Counted from the stretch's first letter, positions 34,362 to 46,100 are shown. The stretch: 64,000 bases of DNA from Adenanthera pavonina (GCA_026686845.1 JAIVEN010000004.1:27250827-27314826); one strand, 5' to 3'. Notes: generated by a model not told the origin, from the sequence alone. Program-made: numbers and translations.

Positions 34362-35399
34362 ATGAATCAGCTTTCAAAACTGGTTAAAAATGAGTTAGTC
34401 ACTAGCCTGCCAAAAATTGCTTTTGAAAAAGACAAAGAATGTGATGCATGCCTAAGAGGAAAACAAACTAAATCTTCTTTTAAACCCAAAAACGTAATCA
34501 CCACAACTAGACCACTAGAACTACTGCATATGGATTTAATTGGTCCATCTAGGGTAAAAAGCATTGGTGGAAATCTGTATGTGCTTGTAATTGTGGATGA
34601 TTACTCAAGATTTACATGGACATTGTTTCTTTCCTCTAAAAGTGATACCTTTGATGCATTTGTAACCTTAGCCAAGAAAGTGCAACATGAGAAAGGTATT
34701 TCCATTGTGTCTATCAGGTCAGATCATGGAGGAGAATTTGAGAACTCATACTTTCTGGAGTATTGCAATGAGCATGGAATTGACCACAACTTCTCAGCCC
34801 CAAGAACTCCACAACAGAATGGAGTAGTAGTAAGGAAAAACAGAACAATTAGAGAGATGGCTAGAGCTATACTGAATGAAAAGGAACTTTCTCAAGTATT
34901 TTGGACTGATGCAGTGAATACAGCAAGCTACATCATAAATAGAGCCTACATCAGACCAATCCTTGGGAAAACTCCTTATGAGCTGTACAAGGGAAGAAAG
35001 TCAAATTTGTCACATCTCCATGTATTCGGCTGCAAATGCTTCATTCACAATAATGGAAAGGAGAATCTGGGTAAGTTTGATGCCAAATCTGATGAAGGTA
35101 TATTTCTGGGCTATTCTAGTAGAAGTAAGGCATATAGAGTTTTCAATAAACAATCTAAATTGGTAGATGAATCTGTGCATGTAGTATTTATCGAAAATGA
35201 AACTGCTTCTAAACATGTTACTGATGAGGATGATCTTGTTTCAAACTTTAAAAGGTTAGATATCTGTGATGAAGGTATAATTGAACCTCCAAAAATATCT
35301 GAATCTATTAATATAGAGGAAGATATTCAGGAGAGAGATTTTGAAGAAGAAAATAATGAAGAAATATCTCAAGAACTCCCTAAAGCTTGGAGATATTAA
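34362..35399 (+). pseudogene. Copia integrase
   Basis: A 345-codon open frame contains the CxxC of the zinc finger (ECDACLRGKQTKSSF), then the core: LLHMDLIGPSR (first Asp), VDDYSRFTWTLFL, RSDHGGEFENSYF (second Asp) and PQQNGVVVRKNRTIREMARA. In the family the last block is V-V-E-R-K-N-R; the catalytic Glu is Val here, so the D-D-E triad is broken. Then come TASYIINRAYIRPI, KTPYELYKGRKSNLSHLHVF and GIFLGYSSRSKAYRVFN. A TAA at 35397-35399 ends the frame inside the linker to RT. Confidence 0.92.
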
Positions 35400-36560
35400 A
35401 GGAATCATCTTGTTGATCAAGTGATAGGGAATGTTCAAGAGAGAGTTAGAACCAGAAAACAGTTAAGGGATCAAATGATTAATTGTGCTTTCATCTCACA
35501 AATTGAACCTAAATGTACTAAGGAAGCCTTAACTGATGAGTACTGGATTTTGGCTATCCAGGATGAATTAAATTAGTTTGAAAGAAATCAAGTATGGGAT
35601 TTAGTGTCTAGACCCAAAAATCATCCTGTCATTGGTACCAAATGGGTTTTTAGAAATAAACTTGATGAATCATGATCAATCATTAGAAATAAAGCTAGAC
35701 TGGTTGCTAAAGGATATAATCAAGAAGAAGGCATTGATTTTGAGGAAACCTTTTCTCCAGTAGCTAGATTAGAAGCAATTAGAATTCTATTAGCATATGC
35801 ATGCATGAAAAATATTTTGTTATATCAAATGGATGTGAAGAGTGCTTTTCTAAATGGATATATCATGGAAGAGGTTTATGTAGATCAACTTTCAAGTTTT
35901 GAGGATTCTACAAAACCAAACCATGTGTATAAACTGAAGAAAGCCCTTTACGGTTTGAAGCAAGCCCCTAGAGCATGGTATGAAAGATTGAGTAATTTTC
36001 TAACTGAAAAGGGGTGCAACAGGGGAAAAGTAGATACAACTTTATTCACTAAGAAAGAAAATAAAGATTTACATATTGTTCAAATCTATGTTGATGATAT
36101 TATATTTGGTGCTACTAATAAATCTCTTTGCAAGAATTTTTCTAAGTTAATGCAGGGGGAATTCAAAATGTCCATGATGGGTGAACTCAACTTCTTCCTT
36201 GGATTCAAAATTAGGCAGTGTGATGATGATATTTTTCTTAATCAATCCGAGTATCTGAAGGAATTGCTAAAGAAGTTTGGAATGGAAAATGTCAAGCCAA
36301 TGGGGACACCTATGGCTACTACAATCAAGCTGGATATGGATAAAAAAGGAAAAATATTTGACATAACCCAGTACAGAAGATTGATTGGATCCTCACTGTA
36401 CCTAACTGCCAGCAGACCTGACATCATGTTTAGTGTCTGTATGTGTGCAAGATTCCAATCATGTCCCAAGGAAACCTATGCAACTGCTGTGAAACGTATC
36501 TTCAGATATCTTATTGGAACTTCACATATGGTCCTTTGGTATCCAAAGGGCAATGGAGAA
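35400..36560 (+). pseudogene. Copia reverse transcriptase
   Basis: Blocks include EALTDEYWILAIQDEL, NQVWDLVSRPK, VIGTKWVFRNKLDES, ARLVAKGYNQEEGIDF, ETFSPVARLEAIRILLA, QMDVKSAFLNGY (catalytic Asp), LKKALYGLKQAPRAWYE, IVQIYVDDIIFGATN (active site) and MMGELNFFLGFKI. A 276-codon open frame starts at 35805; stops at 35572 (TAG) and about 35672 (TGA) break the first third. YxDD and its partner Asp are intact. It would make the cDNA. Confidence 0.92.
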
Positions 36561-37037
36561 GATCTCAAAGGATACACTGATACTGACTTTGCAGGATCCA
36601 AAACTGACAGAAAAAGCACAAATGGAACTTGTTAGTTTTTAGGAGGATCCTTGGTTTCATGGTTTAGGAAGAAGCAGAATAATGTGGCCTTATCCACAGC
36701 AGAGGCTGAGTATGTTGCTGCTGGAAGCTGTTGTGCCCAAATCATCTGGATAAAATAGCAGTTTGAAGATCTTGAGATTGAGATAAAGGAAATACCAATC
36801 ATGTGTGACAACCAAAGTGCCATTAATATCACAAAGAATCTTGTCATGCATTCAAGGATAAAACATATTGAAGTTAGGCACCACTTCATAAGGGATCATG
36901 TTTTGAAAGGAGAAATCAGACAAGAGTATATCCCAACAGAGGACCAAGTTGCAAATATCTTGACAAAGCCTCTATCAGAAGATAGACATTGCAAAATCAG
37001 GAGAGAATTGGGCATGGTAAATCCCAATGAACTGTAA
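36561..37037 (+). pseudogene. Copia RNase H
   Basis: LKGYTDTDFAGSKTDRKST, GGSLVSWFRKKQNNVALSTA, EAEYVAAGSC, IMCDNQSAINITKN and HSRIKHIEVRHHFIRDHV are the diagnostic copia RNase H blocks, followed by EDQVANILTKPLSEDRH and the natural end of pol (TAA at 37035). Stops at 36633-36635 and 36757-36759 interrupt it. The acidic residues (Asp in YTDTD, Glu in AEAEY, Asp in CDNQS) are kept. Confidence 0.9.
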
Positions 37038-38035
37038 GTAAACCCGTGTACAATTCTGTTTTTAGATTTTCCAACATTGAATTAATTCTAACTTTAGTAT
37101 TGAAGTGAGTTTAATTTAAGTTGCAGGTGCTCCTCATGAGATTCAATGGCAATAAATTTGAAAAATGGAGCACACTAGAATGGAATAATCAAAAAGTAAA
37201 GAAAATAGCACTAATTCTGAGTTTCTGGATCCATTCTATAAGTTTTTAAAGTTGAAATTCGTATATTAATTATGTGTTAGATGAATTTCCTTGAAAAACT
37301 AAGGTTTTGAATAAGGTAGCATAGTCAACATTCGAATTTGAATGCCCAACAGACGAACTTCAGCCTGTTATACGTTGGAACAGTTCTCGGTGATGCCTTG
37401 AAATTCGTCTGTTGGACCTTGGAAGTTCGAATTTTCAAAATTAATATTTCAAAGTTATGTTTGTCCAACATGATGATTATACAAATGATTATTTCTTAAT
37501 ATATGGAAGTTGGAAAACCTGTACAAAGTAAAGAAATTTGAATTTCTGATTTAAAATTCATCTATTGAAACATGCTCTTAATGTTGAATCCTTGAGAGAT
37601 GAAGTTTAATATGCTTAATTCGTCTGTTAGTTGTTGATTTGATTGCTGCTTGGTGTTTGCTCTTCAAAATTCGAACTTTGTTGAAACAAAGTTCGTCTGT
37701 TCATCCTGTGCTGATTGAACCAAGCCACTGTCAGATGAACTTTCAGAAGCAAAATTCATCTGTCAGTAAGCTTTGCTGAACGGTTTAACTTTTAACTGCT
37801 CGAAGTTCAAATTTTGACCCCTCAAAATTTGTCTGTCAGGCAGTTACTTACGTTAAAACCGACGGTTTTCAACTGAACAGACGCAACCCTACTCTTTTCC
37901 TCTCTAAGTCTGTTCAAATCCTCTCATCAATGCTCTTAAATTCTGATCGAATATCTTCATCTCCCACCATTTAAATTGATTTTCGCACCCTATAAACCCA
38001 ATCTCGGCTTCATTCTGAATCATTCATCAACAAAA
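37038..38035 (+). other. Spacer between copia pol and the accessory ORF
   Basis: 1 kb with no reading frame. From about 37250 it is dense in the same words that crowd the LTRs: ACAGACGAA at 37349 and its complement TTCGTCTGT at 37404, 37619 and 37692, plus AAATTCGAATTT-like blocks. The last 150 bases (pyrimidine-rich, CTCATCAATGCTC...) lead to the ATG at 38036 and look like an untranslated leader or a 3' splice-site region. Confidence 0.7.
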
Positions 38036-40208
38036 ATGACAAGAGTAAAGAATCCTGAAGCAGGAAAAGGAGAGGCACGACCAATGACGGCAGTCAAATC
38101 ACAATATGCTTCCAAGGAGAGCGAAAAATAGAAAAGAAAGGCAGAATCAAGCAAGGCAACTCCCTCTAAACGTCAGAAAACTACACCAAAGGGTGAATCA
38201 AAAAAAGCTGGACCCTCTTACTCGAAGAAAGCAGAACCTTCGGTCCCTGTTCCTACTACTGCTGAGACTGTTGCTTTCACTTCCTCATCCAGTACTGAAT
38301 CTGGAGAATATCAACTTACTACACTGCCATTATGGAGCACTCCACAGATTCAGGAAGAATACTCGATCAAGTTTGCCAATAAAAAGGTAATCAAGCCTCA
38401 TTGTGTGAACTTGGAAGATTTCTTAGTCTCAAACAATTTTGATGCTGGAATATGGATGTTGAGATATAAGAATCTGTTGGAGATATTGGAGAGGTATGAT
38501 GATGAAGTGGTAAAGACTTGATATGCCTCCTTGAAGTACAACAGCAAGAAGAAGAAGTGGGAGGTCAATCTGAGATCAAGGACCATCTGGCTCACAGATG
38601 AGACTCTCAATGAAGTGCTGGAAATCCCAGGGCAAGATGGCCTTAAGATTGACATCACTACCTCTGGATATATGGATGAGGCAGATACTGCTGATAAAGA
38701 AGGTGGCCCATTTCTGAACTACAAGGAGAGCACAATCTTGAACACTTTGTTTAGAAGAAGGGAGAATAGGCCAACCATCAACTTGCTAAAGCCCACAGAC
38801 CTCAGTGCTCAAATGAGGATCCTACACTACATAGTATCTAGGATCATATTCAATAAAGGAGGCAGCTTCAACCTGATCACAAGGGCAGAGGCACATGTGA
38901 TGGCAGTAATCATGCGTGGAAAGCTCATCAACATGGGACATATCATACTTCAACACATGGTCAAGGCAAGAGATCAAAGGAAGGACTCCACACTCCCCTA
39001 CGCAGCAATCATTTCCAGAATTCTACAATATGCTAGAATTTAGCATCTTGAGAAAGGGAAAGGAAAACCCACTGAGATCTTCAAGGAGGAGGAACTTCAC
39101 AGGATGGGAATTGAAAGAAATGAAGGAAGATGGATTGGGAAGGGAGCAGGAAAATCTGAAGACCTTTTCTTTGTTGAAGGTGCCTCCCAACAGCAAGAAG
39201 ATACCTCTGAGGCTCCTGCTAGACTAACACCTCAGCCTTCTCTGCCTGTCCCATCTCCATCCAAGCCTACTCACATTCCATCCACTCCCTTCTCATGCCA
39301 AGCCAACCAAGATCACTGAGTTGTATGATAGCCTGTCTACACTCATACTTAGCATCAGGGATGAGCAAAATGCCAAATTTGCTCATCTGCAAGATCAGAT
39401 TCATTAGTTGGCAAAGAACATGAAAGTGGTTGCTGATGCCTATGAAGATATTCGGAGTGCAATTCCTGCCACATCAACTCCACCTCAGTCAGGGTTCTCT
39501 GTGCCTGTTCAGTCTCCAACTCCTAAGCCTCTGAGTCCATTCAAGCTACCCTCTTCTGAGCATGATGATAAAGGTGGTACTGAGGCTGCTAATACAATGA
39601 GAACACCAAGTCCTGGTCCTCCCTTAAACTATGGCATGGAGATAAAAGGACCTCAGGAAACATGCCCTCATGAGCCCATTCCAGAAGATGCTCAGGATTC
39701 AATTCTTTCCACTCAAGAATCTGAGCAAGTTGAAAGACTAGTGGCAGCCATTTCTACTTCATCAATATTGGAGGTTACCAGCAATGAAGAGAGAAGCATT
39801 GTGCCTATTGTTGATTTTGAAGCTATTGCTCGCAATGCTCTCTTACAAGCTCAGAGAAAAAGGCTTGAGGAAATGTTTCGTTCTGATGACCCTGCTCCTT
39901 CATCTCTCTCTACATATGGTCTCTCAGAAGAACAAAGAGCTCAATTGACTCTTTCCAGACAAGAGATGCAAGAGCTGCTTGAGGTCTCTGATGATGAGGA
40001 TCCAAGCTTTGAGCCTTCTGAGCCTCATCTGTCGTTTGATCCTGTGCCCCTCAAAGCTATTCCAGTTTCTCAGATCCCTCCTCCGGCTGATTTTGTTCAC
40101 CTTCCTGATGATGCCAAAAAGGGGGAGAAGAGTAAGCAAACTGACAAGTCTGCTGCTGAGCCATCTGGAAAGACTTACAGCAAGAAGACCAAGCCAAAGA
40201 AGAAGTGA
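38036..40208 (+). pseudogene. Accessory ORF after pol, Transposase_32-like
   Basis: About 720 codons on the sense strand, from ATG 38036 to TGA at 40206. The N-terminus is Lys/Ser-rich. The middle (about 38400-39050) reads NLEDFLVSNNFDAGIWMLRY, then a V-K-T-(stop)-Y-A-S-L-K-Y block, VNLRSRTIWLTDETLNEVLE, then RAEAHVMAVIMRGKLINMGH and LPYAAIISRILQYARI. This order resembles the plant 'putative transposon protein' (Transposase_32) domain found in many retroelements. The C-terminal 300 residues are Pro/Ser/Thr-rich and acidic, with a Lys-rich tail. Damage: stops at about 38128, 38519, 39041 and 39404 and a frameshift near 39300. Function unknown. It is not gag, pol or an evident envelope; I see no signal peptide or membrane segment. 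Confidence 0.75.
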
Positions 40209-40527
40209 TTAGAATTTAGGCTTGAGTCCTCCTGTAGTGCTGTTTTTGAGTTTGAGTTTCAAATGCTTGTTTGTATTCTGTGTTTGTATTTTGTGTTTAA
40301 TTTGTGTATTTTGAAAAACTTTGCATAAGTTTGTCTCTCTGTAAAGCAACATTTGATTAAATGAAAGAATTCCTTGGTTGCAATGATCTGTTCTTATTAT
40401 TCTTTGAATCTCTTCACATGATCTACTATATATAATATCTTTTGAAATATAATGCATATGTTGAGGGGGAGCTTGTTGAAGCAAACCCAAGTACTAATCC
40501 AGTTTGTAAGTTGTTTTGTCATCATCA
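40209..40527 (+). other. 3' untranslated region of the copia element
   Basis: T-rich stretch with repeated TTTGTGTTT words (40260-40320), between the accessory ORF and the polypurine tract. No gene. Confidence 0.6.
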
Positions 40528-40540
40528 AAAAGGGGGAGAA
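40528..40540 (+). promoter_or_regulatory. Polypurine tract of the copia element
   Basis: AAAAGGGGGAGAA lies directly before the 3' LTR start TGTTGAATCA. A similar run, GAGGGGGAGC, occurs about 70 bases upstream (near 40462). Sireviruses are known for multiple polypurine tracts. Confidence 0.9.
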
Positions 40541-42178
40541 TGTTGAATCAAGAAGTTTTGATGATTCCAAACCAACCTTCAAGAGCTTGGAATAAAGATA
40601 TTAAAGGTGCACAAAAAGCTCAAGAGAAGAAATCCTGGAGAAATCAGTGCAAAGATTCATGTAGGATGATTAAAAATGTTTTGATTTGAGTAAAAGACTT
40701 TGATTTGGTGAAAAGATGTTTTAAAACCTTGATTCTATGTTAAATCATGGAATATTTGAAAAACACCCACCAACAGACGAAGTTTGAAAGGTTTGTATTA
40801 AACTGTCATCTTGGAAATTCAAACTATGGCTTTGGAAATTTGAATTTCGTACTGAAACTGAACAAGTCTGAAGAGATGCCTCTCTGACAGACGAATTTTG
40901 ATAAGTGTCTGAAAGGAGCTTTAAGCAACAGATGAACTTTGGGTATTGAAAATTCAAATTTCAGATAAAATGAAACTTATGAAAACTAAAGAAATTCATC
41001 TGAAATTATGTCAAAGTTCATCTGAAACTAAGTTTAGATTGGATTTCAAAATTGCTCACTGAGAGACGAACTTTGAACATGAAAATTCGAATTTCAGAAA
41101 CTAAGCTTGTGAGTCTGTTAAAGTGATATGTTGACATACGAATGACAGTATTTATAAATTCGAATTTTGAAGTTAGTCTGAAAAGAGGTCTCTCTGATAG
41201 ACGAACTTTGACATTTGAAAATTCGAACTTTGAATCACATGAACTACAATGCCTTACAAACCAGCTACGGACAGACGAATTTTGAGGTTCCAAAATTTGA
41301 ATTTTGAAGGCACAGTAGCAAATTGAAAATATTGTTCACACTTAACAGAAAAACTTTCCACTTGAAAATCCGTATGTCACAACATAAAAACATTTTCCAA
41401 ATATCAAAATTTGAATTTCACTTCATGACAGACGAACTTCAGGCTTTCAACGTTGAAACTGTTAACCTTCGGTTTCTGCAAAATTCGTCTGTTGACCAAC
41501 CGAAATTCGAATTTCAGTATGTCAGAAGCATTAAATGCGGTTGGTTAACGGATAGTTTTTCAGAGTAACCGTTGGATAACTTCTCCAACGGATATATTTT
41601 GTCTCTAACGGATATTTGAGATCTAAATCTATAAATATAACATCATTTGAAGTTGAGGGTAACGATTTTAACTTTGTATATACTGAAACTCTGTCATATC
41701 ATCTACTCAAAGTTTTTTACTCTCTCACTTCAATATTCTGTACTTCAACTTTCATATTCACTCTATTTAAGAGAGTTTAATCTTTGTAATCAATCTTATC
41801 TTCATCTGGAAGATAGATTTTTTTGTGATGGGACATCACAAGGGATTGGGGAGCACTTTGTAAGAGTGCACAGAGAGATAGAGTGAGCTCTAGAAACAGA
41901 GCAACATCTTTGTACTGAGGCATTTGTAAGAAGCCCACGAAATTCTTGCAGAATAGTTGAAAATCTCAAGTGGTAACTTGGGGACTGGACGTAGGTCAAG
42001 TGGAAAGACCGAACCAGGATAAATTACTGAGTCTTCTTCTCTTTACTGCCACCTTTATAGTTATTTGTTTATACTCTGTTTTACTATCATATATTGCTTT
42101 CTTCACCTTCTTGATATTTTGTAGAAAAGTTTTAATCTTTCCAATTCATCCCCTCTTGGGAAGCCAGCTAATCTAATA
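40541..42178 (+). repeat. 3' LTR of the copia element
   Basis: 1638 bp, near-identical partner of 30423-32057. The end CTAATA shows a C-to-T change in the terminal CA. Frames inside (41018-42176) are copies of spurious frames in the other LTR. Confidence 0.92.
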
Positions 42179-43106
42179 GGTATGAGTTTTGGGATGATAG
42201 GGAAGTGTTTATCCTAAACCTAACCTTGAATCCGTTAAGATAACATGGAATTTGAATTTCTGGGGTTGTTTATGGTTTCAAATAGATGTTTGGGGCTCTT
42301 TGATATATGTTTATGCTATTGGAATTATGGGTTTGCCATTATTTTGCTTAGTTGGTTAAGTTGTGAGTTATCAAAATCTATATTATGTACTAATTTGATG
42401 TGTTATGGAATTGTAATGTTTAAACTTGTTGTTTGGAAGTTGTTGCATTCTGAGAAGTGATTTGGAAGAATTGGATTCATCATTGGTTCTCTGATAGCTT
42501 GCCAATTCCCCTATATGAGTGTTTGTGTGCGGGCGACTTGAGGTAACTAGGGTATATATTTATATGTGTTGTAAATTATCTGTTTAAATATAAATCCATT
42601 CATTTCATATCATGATATGTCCTGAGCATTGTGAGCTTGGTTATGGTAATCTCTTGTCTCTTCCCTTACATGTAACTTATATTGCATCCCCATTCAACCA
42701 ATGGGTGCCTGGTCAAGTGGTAAGGGGTTTGACCAGCATTCCACGGGGTTGAGGTTTTGATTCCTAAAAGGTGCAGCAGCGTTAAAAAAATTAAGGCTTC
42801 AAAGAGGTCTTCCCATCGGTACCCGTCTGCCACCTTAAGATCCTACAGAATGGGGTATAGATTAGTCTGGGGTGAGAAATAAATGCAGGATACCTTAGGA
42901 TACCAGATAATATTATAAAAAAAAATATTGCATCCCATTCATATATTAGTATATTGATTATTGCACTAGTATGATGGCCATAATGATAATGATATATTTA
43001 TGTGCATGATGTATGATAATATATTGGCATGACATGAAAAGGCATTAGCACTTTGAATATGCATATGAGACATTGGTTGATTGGGTGATGATGTCTGATG
43101 ATACCA
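42179..43106 (+). repeat. Tekay-like 3' LTR, right part
   Basis: This resumes the LTR interrupted at 30422 (GGTATGAGTTTTGGG follows naturally from CTAAGGCTTG). It is interrupted by a SINE (42697-42924) and runs until the family-I LTR begins near 43107. Its true right end, with TG...CA, is not seen. No gene; the frame 42245-42460 is unremarkable. Confidence 0.65.
42679..42941 (+). mobile_element. tRNA-derived SINE with target duplications
   Basis: The body 42697-42924 (228 bp) starts ACCAATGGGTGCCTGGTC. It has an A-box-like TGGTCAAGTGGTAAGGG and a B-box-like GGTTGAGGTTTTGATTCC about 35 bases on, the spacing expected of a tRNA-type RNA polymerase III promoter. It ends in ATTATAAAAAAAA. It is flanked by ATATTGCATCCCCATTCA (42679-42696) and ATATTGCATCCCATTCA (42925-42941), a 17-bp duplication with one indel, as made by LINE-type target-primed integration. 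It lies inside the Tekay LTR. The family is not identified. Confidence 0.88.
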
Positions 43107-46100
43107 TATCATATCCCTAACTTTTCTAGATATTGTAAAATTCACAGAGAAATAGTGAAAATGAAGAGATACGGAAAGATGTGAAAAAGGCAAAAATGTA
43201 TTTTATTCAATTTAAAAAATGGGAAAAAAAATTATATTTTAACCCTTAAGAATAAGAATTCTATGCAATAAGATATTTAAAAGAAAGAATTTTTCTTCAT
43301 TTAAGCCCTGGAGAAAACTACAACTAAGGACCCAAAAGCTTTAAGATTTGTAATTTTATCTCAAGTCAAGGGCAATGTCATAAATATAAAAAATTACTAT
43401 CAAAACAAAGCTCTTGATAAGCCAAGGCCAATGGAATACTACTTTGAAACTAATTAGATTAATATGAATTTATAATGGGCTTTGAAGTTAGAAGTTAAAA
43501 ATATACAAAAAAGGTAATTTTAGATTGAATAAAAAGCGGTATAGCTTTAAGAACAGTAAATAGATCCTACCTAGATATATTTTGGGATAAGATAATGATT
43601 TTAGTTCAAAAGTAAATTTTGAATAATTTTGTACTAATTAAATGATAATTACGGTGAAAATAATTTATCGGTATGGGTAAAATTTATCTGTAAATGTTAT
43701 TTTTTACCATTAAAAAATTGGGAAGCAATTTTTGGCCAAAAACCCTTAAAGTGGCATGATATATGCTAACTAAGGGACACGGAAGGAAATTGTTGCAAAG
43801 CTTTAATAAAGTGAAGGCAAATTGCTCAAGTTGGTTAATTAACACAAGATTACTATTCACTCATTTGATATCTCTTCTCAAGATCATGAGTTATGCCATT
43901 TAAAGCCTTCTTCTCCACCATTTCTTGCATTGAAACCAGAAGCAAAGGAGTGAGAGAGAGCAAAAGTTTTTGAGGAGAAAAAGAGAAGCAAGAAGACAAA
44001 GATTCAAGCTCAAGTTGCAAGGTAAGAATCTATAACCCTAAGCTCGTGTTCTCAAGTATTTAATGAAGCTTTTGGCCATGGAGTTTCAGCCATGGAGCAT
44101 TTAGGAAGAGAAGGTTGAGCTTTTGTTAAATAACCTTAGGAAAAAGTCATAAACTAGGTTAATAAAGCATGAAACCACAAGTCGATGCAAGTTTTGTGAA
44201 GTAAATATTTTTGTCTAATTTTCTTCTCATTTTTTGTCAAGTTAGGGTTTGAGATGGAAAATAAATTTCATAATTTTGAACCCAAAAATAAAATCCTTGG
44301 GTCCAAAATAAGTAAATACAAGTGTGTTGTACAAGAAAAATAAAAGAAAAATAAAGCAAGGTGAAATTTTAAAGTTCAAGTGTTTAATTTGTGAAGTTAA
44401 ACTAAGAAATAGTGGCTTATAGCCTTATTTTGTGATGCATTTGGGTTCAAGAAAGTTGTGAAAGACTAAAGAAAAGATACACAAAGTTTGGAAGGCTAAG
44501 GAATTGCATGAGGTAGTAAATCACATGTTTATGTTTTGTATTAGTATATTTGAATTGTATGGATTTGTTGTTATGCCATATGTTTATGATGATACTTTGT
44601 GATGTTTTGGTTTGTTTGGTTGAGTTGTTTGATGAGATTTATGACCTCCCATTTTTCAAAATGAAACTTTGTCAAAATTTTTATAAAAGGTTATGTCATT
44701 GATTGTTTAAAGTGTTTGATTATCATACCAATATGTCCCTATGATTTATATGATAATATGATTGTATGATTAAGCGATTACTACTGAGATTCCATGAATC
44801 TCATTCCTTCCAAATGTAAATTTGATTTAGGTACATGTCATGGCAAGATTACCCAAGAAGAGAAAGGCAAGGAGAGACAAGCTAATGTTTAAGTTACTTA
44901 TGCTTAGGATGATACTACTTTATGAATTATTGTGTAAAATGATATGGCACATGTTAATTATGTATCTCCATGCCAATATGTTTCCTCAGATCTTATGAAG
45001 TGTAGGTTGTAATATGAGACCAAGACATGATCATGTAAATTATGTATGACCTTTGTTTTGTGAAATATATGAATGGAAATGGTCATTCTGACCCCTTTTG
45101 AATAATATAGTTATTGTTTGGACATTTCATGGTGGAAACTTGACAGAAAACTCTTCTATAGACTAAAAGATAACTTAATTTGGATTTATGTACGAATTGT
45201 TATGATTTTTTCAAAACAGGGTCAGGAATCAGGAATTTCTGGAATTGACCATATCTAAAGTAAATTTGGAAAAATAAACTATATGAATTGACCTAATAAT
45301 TTCTTAGTTGCTTATTTTTTTCCATATAGATAATTTTTTTATCTATTTTTAGAGACTTGAATCACTTTGATATAATTTTTGTAGAATTAGTTATGAATTT
45401 TCAAAATTCGGTCGGTAAAATGTGTTGAATCAAAAAATTTGATGATTTCAAACAATTAGAGCTTGAAAAGGAGAATATCAAAGGAATATGAAAGGATCAG
45501 TGAAGAAATCCAACAAAAAACATGAGAAGACTTAGTTGTTAGGATTTCTTCATTTGTAATCTGGGAACAAAGCTTTGATTCTCACTTATTTTTATTACCA
45601 CAGATTTTAAACAAGTGATTTTATGGCTATCCTATGTTAGCATATATTAGTTTTGAAAAATACTGACTAACAAATGAATTTTGCTTATTGACTCATAAGT
45701 ATTTTGTGTAAAATTTGAATTTTGCTTAATGAAATTCAAATATATAGAGGTTTCATCTTTGACAGAATTCAAATTTTGAGCTAAGCACTATTAGTGAATA
45801 TGTATAAAATTCGTATAAAGTTTCGTCAAAATTCAAATGTTGGTAATGTTCAAAAAGAGTTCAAATTCATTCTCTCTGACAAACAAACTTTGGGCTTCAA
45901 AATCTGAATATCAAAATAAGAACTTGTAAGTCTTGTTAAAGCATACCTCTTACAGACAAATTTTATAGTTTAACATTCGAATTTCACAAAGGAAAACTTT
46001 TGTGCTATATTGAACAAGCCTCTAACAAACGAATTTCAGCTTCTGAAATTTGAATTTCAAGAGTACTGTGAAAACATGAGACAACTACTGAAACTCAACA

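Larger units (their letters stand above)
30423..42178 (+). mobile_element. Sirevirus-like Ty1/copia retrotransposon, 11.8 kb, complete but decayed
   Basis: Two 1.64-kb LTRs (30423-32057, 40541-42178) start TGTTGAATCA; the left ends TTTAACA and the right CTAATA (mutated from CTAACA). Between them lie a tRNA-iMet-type primer site, gag with two zinc knuckles, pol in copia order (protease, integrase, RT, RNase H), a 1-kb spacer, a large accessory ORF and a polypurine tract. The flanks read GGGTA on the left and GGTA on the right, a slightly eroded target duplication. An extra ORF after pol, the AGTGGCATCAGAGCC primer site and the large size fit Sireviruses, though lineage needs a tree. It sits inside the Tekay LTR. 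Confidence 0.92.

Noticed and set aside
38036..40208. Envelope-like gene in the copia element
   Set aside because: Position fits the env-like ORF of Sireviruses, but I see no signal peptide or membrane segment, and the middle domain looks Transposase_32-like.
42697..42790. A functional tRNA gene
   Set aside because: The A/B-box-like motifs belong to a SINE with an A-rich end and target duplications; no cloverleaf with a proper acceptor stem is apparent.
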